From assembly GCF_000281045.1 (NCBI RefSeq), contig NW_008246072.1, positions 1,051,481-1,115,480 of the forward strand: a DNA stretch of 64,000 nt, in the 5' to 3' direction. The stretch is from Saprolegnia diclina VS20. Its lineage: Eukaryota; Oomycota; Saprolegniomycetes; Saprolegniales; Saprolegniaceae. The translations under genes were made by a program, and so were the position numbers. Numbering within the stretch: the first letter of the stretch is position 1; each line of letters opens with the position of its first letter. Below the pieces are notes generated by a model. The model did not search any database, was not told the origin of the DNA, and was given only the letters and a program-made list of their open reading frames with translations. Of this stretch, positions 61,023 through 64,000 are shown piece after piece.

Positions 61023-62776
61023 TTAGTACACGACGTAGTAGCCCGACGCGACCATGATATCCGGGTACATGCGGTGCCACTCGGTCATGAGCTCGTTGAA
61101 GTGCTCGGGGTGCGACGTCTGGAGCGCCGCCGGGTCCTAAGAGCATCGATCGTCGCCTAGTCGCATCAACACACTAGTCGTACCTCGGCAAAGCACACAA
61201 AGATGGTCGCGACCGCGCTGTCAATGACGCTGAACGGGATGATCGAGATGCCGATGCCAAAGATAAGCCCCATGATCGGGATGATGACTTGCGAGTTGGT
61301 GAACGTCGTGTTGGCCGGGTCAATGTACGTGTACACAAGCCCGAGGCCGGCGCAGAGAAAGCCGACGCCGAGCGAAGCAAAGAGCAGCACGTTGCCGATG
61401 AGGTCGTCGTTGATGATCGTGTCGAAGCCGCGGTCGCGGAAGAGACCAATGACAGCCTTGCCCGCGTCCGTAAACTTGTATCCATAGATACCGACGTACA
61501 CGAACGCCCAGCGGTTGAAGTACTCCATGAGGCTCTGGAGGCAGCCGAGAATGCACTCAGCAATGCACGCAGCCGCGTCACCCGACCGACGCGCCTCCTC
61601 GGCCAGTTGGCGCAGCGCCTGGAGGATGGCGACGATGAGCGAGCCGAGGCAGATCGAGCCAAACGAGGTCGTGAGCGTGCGCTTGAGCGACGCGCCGGTC
61701 GCACCCGCCGAGTTGGTCGAGTACCACCACGTCGCCACCGTGCCTGCCACGGTCGCATGCGTCACATTCTTGATCGTCTAGTGCAAAGTCAGGATCGAAG
61801 TCAGGACCAAAAGACGGAGCTACCTGCATGCCCCAAAAAAACGAAATGAGCATGAAGAAGTACGCCACGTACGACGCCGACTTGAGGCTAGCCGCCTCGC
61901 ACTGGTACGTGGCCGAGCACTTGTTGGACATGCAGTCGCTGTTCACGTTGCAGCTCGACCCGTTCGGCTTGCCACGCGTCGACGTCGACGAGTCCTTTTC
62001 GTTCAGATGGTTGGCGAGCCCGAGCGCAGCGATCGCCCAGACGGCCACCCACACGATCTGCAAGAAGAGCATCGAGAATGCGACGCAGTACGTGCTCGCG
62101 TGCTTCTTGATCGCCGCGGCCGCGCAGCGCAAGTTGGCGGCTGCGAACGGAATGCGATCGCGCACCGCAAAGGCGTAGCTATTGGCTCCATAAGACATTG
62201 CGGCCATCAAGGATACGGCGCGCGTACCAAAGAGAGAAGAGGACAAAGATAGCACCGAGGATCGCGAGGCCATACTGCTGCTTGATCGCGGCGTAGATGG
62301 TGAAGAGCACGTTGAGGCCGACACCAAACCTAGCGCGCGTCGTGCGTTAGATGCGAGCATGCATGTCGCGCGTACCAGAGCGAGAACGTGATCATGCCAC
62401 TGGCAAAGCGGACCATGAACGAGAGCATAAGGAGCGAGAGCACGCCCGAGAGGACAACCATGACACTTGAGATTATGAGCACGGTGCGCATCTCCTTGTC
62501 CGAGAGAAGGTTGTTGGACGACGTCGACTTGGTCGAGGTCGTCGTCGATGAAGAGTTTTGAAGCACGGGGATGCCCCACGTGACGAGGAGCACAATCATG
62601 GCGGCGACGTTGCCGATGAAGAGGATCGCAAAGGGCCAGTCGCGGTAGCCCGTCGACGCCGGCGCCTGCGGCTTCATCGACTGCACAGGTCCGAGGTGCG
62701 CGGTGCCACCCTGCGGCGCCGGGACGCCCACAGGGATCCCGTACGGGTCCATCGCCGAGGTATTCTTCTGGTACAT
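61023..62776 (-). CDS. Choline transporter-like protein 2 (CTL/SLC44)
   Basis: Five exons: 62776-62376, 62329-62228, 62178-61824, 61777-61184 and 61136-61023. The introns are 46-49 bases. The spliced length is 1566 bases, 521 residues, starting MYQKNTSAMDPYG (an ATG at 62854 is an alternative). Motifs are YRDWPFAILFIGNVAAMI, RIPFAAANLRCAAAAIKK, a luminal loop with four cysteines (SSCNVNSDCMSNKCSATYQC), ATWWYSTNSAGATGASLKRT, TTSFGSICLGSLIVAI, WAFVYVGIYGYKF and the tail HPEHFNELMTEWHRMYPDIM. All four introns occupy positions also used in CTL gene 1. The 49-base intron at 62179-62227 resolves what first looks like a frameshift. Complete and probably functional. Confidence 0.92.
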
Positions 62777-63704
62777 GTTGCTGCCAAATTCCAAAATGGG
62801 CCATCCGAAGTTTCGGGCGTGTCCATTGCTTCGAACTTCGCTACCTACATACATTTATCAAGTGTTTTGCAATGCGCCGAGGCCATTGGTGGAAAGTAAC
62901 CAATGGCCTTGACGCATATCCGAATGTCGAAGGTTACGGCGGATGGAACCACAACGTCCAGAAGAGGCAGAAGTTGAAAACTTGAGCTGGCGAATACACA
63001 TCCTGCTCGTACAATAGTGTAGCAAGGTATTGTGTGCAGCCAGTAGTAGCTTGAGGCTACTCCTTCCTTGCCACCGCCCTTCGCGTTCGACATTGCACTT
63101 CTCGCGTCGTCCCGATGGCGTTACTACAGGACGACACCTTGGCTGCACAACGTTGGCGCCAGCCTTCGTGGCACATTGACGTACACACAGCAGCTGACGC
63201 TGCGTGTCGCGCGCCTGGCTCCGTTATCAAGGCACCGTCAGTCCCCACACACCCTCTTGCTCCCTCTTGCACAGGATTGCTGCAAAATTTCACACAGGTC
63301 ATTCGAAGTTCGAAGTAGAGCGGAGTGATGGTTGATGGATCTGCTACCGTTGGACAGACCAGCACTCCGGTCCCCTGCCATGTCTGCTAGCTCGCTGGGA
63401 GAGCTCCAGATCGACGCCGGGCATGTCGTAGCACCTCAAACAAGCTTGATGCGACGCCCCACGCCTCTCTAGAATCGACCGCCACACCCCAACGTTCGAT
63501 CCAATTTTTCCTTTACCAACACCTTCCACGATGTGCGATGTAGCATTCTGGTACGTTCTGGAACAGTGCTCTGGTCGTCTCGAGTGCGTTCTAGTCCCTT
63601 GAGTCGTCGAAACCACAAGCTACGCGGGCGACGCAAGAGACCGACGCAAAGACCGACGCAGCATAGAGTGCAAACAACATGCATTACAGTCGTACAGTGC
63701 ACGC
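62777..63704. other. Intergenic upstream of CTL gene 2
   Basis: About 930 bases. TTCGAAGTTCGAAG-type repeats lie around 63301-63316 and near 62835. No gene supported. Confidence 0.5.
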
Positions 63705-64000
63705 TTACAAGCGGCTCGTCGCCTTGAGAAACTCCGTCTTGGCGACCGTGCGCATGTGCACCTCGTCCGGTCCGTCCGCGAGACGCAAGGTGCGCAGCGC
63801 GGATGCGTAGTACGCCAGCACAAAGTCCTGGCTCACGCCCGCCGCGCCGTGGATTTGGATGGCCCGGTCACAGACTGCGATCGCCATCTGCGGCGCGACG
63901 ATCTTGATCATGGCGATCGCTTGCTGCGCCGCCTTGTTGCCCTTCTCGTCCATCTCGTGGGCCGCGTGGAGCGTGAGGAGGCGGGCGCTGTCGAGCTCGC
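63705..64000 (-). CDS. Acyl-CoA dehydrogenase family protein, C-terminal part
   Basis: The frame is open from the window edge (64000) to the stop at 63705, about 98 residues. The sequence is the C-terminal helical domain of an acyl-CoA dehydrogenase of the ACAD10/11 type: [35 protein letters not shown] and [19 protein letters not shown]. The FAD- and substrate-binding parts and the catalytic base lie outside the window. A role in fatty-acid beta-oxidation (mitochondrial or peroxisomal) is inferred from the family. Confidence 0.9.
   Translation of the reverse strand, partial: ELDSARLLTLHAAHEMDEKGNKAAQQAIAMIKIVAPQMAIAVCDRAIQIHGAAGVSQDFVLAYYASALRTLRLADGPDEVHMRTVAKTEFLKATSRL

Noticed and set aside
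62179-62227. Apparent frameshift in CTL gene 2 after FVLFSLWYARR
   Set aside because: A 49-base GT-AG intron (GTACGCG...CCAATAG) restores the frame, and an intron sits at the same place in CTL gene 1.

Overview
The window looks like nuclear DNA of an oomycete, most likely a GC-rich member of the Saprolegniales (Saprolegnia/Achlya/Thraustotheca type). The reasons are tightly packed genes on both strands, very short GT-AG introns (37-67 bases in every multi-exon gene I could resolve), a secreted six-cysteine elicitin-like protein, a bZIP factor with the oomycete-type change at the usually invariant asparagine, and expanded ankyrin/LRR, PDZ-PH and alpha/beta-hydrolase families. No CRISPR, rRNA or intact tRNA gene was seen. 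Two runs of N (30518-30617 and 58155-58543) are assembly gaps.

Layout. 1-6.4 kb: 3' part of an LRR-like gene, a secreted Pro/Thr-repeat protein, a gene-poor stretch with a strong hairpin, a decayed hAT transposase, and a bZIP factor. 7.2-22.3 kb: mostly housekeeping genes: Pelota/Dom34 (ribosome rescue), three CCCH-repeat zinc-finger proteins of the kind often labelled 'WRKY19-like', IWR1 (RNA polymerase II import) fused to ankyrin repeats, a small acidic tail-anchored protein, a BT1-type transporter, and the 1536-residue CPSF160 subunit of the mRNA 3'-end processing complex. 22.8-45 kb: an array of eight related alpha/beta hydrolases (one a pseudogene) on both strands, interrupted by a bifunctional BIO3-BIO1 biotin gene, an inverted pair of lysine-rich/zinc-ribbon genes, and three ankyrin-type paralogues, one of them broken. 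45.6-49 kb: a CmcJ/NvfI-like 2-oxoglutarate oxygenase and a two-domain CHR chromate-type transporter. 49-58 kb: three PDZ-PDZ(-PH-C2) paralogues, two of them in a segmental duplication that carries LRR-gene debris, plus the elicitin and a frame-disrupted LRR gene. 58.8-62.8 kb: tandem choline-transporter-like genes with different intron numbers. The window ends in the 3' part of an acyl-CoA dehydrogenase.

Exon models for the spliced genes were built by hand from GT-AG boundaries, reading frame and family alignment from memory. For each complete multi-exon gene the summed exons are a multiple of three. I see no obvious operon-like system. The most notable non-housekeeping features are the hydrolase array, the ankyrin-IWR1 fusion, the Asn-to-Val bZIP, the twin lysine-rich genes with TATCCGGATA-type palindromes in front, and two near-perfect hairpins.
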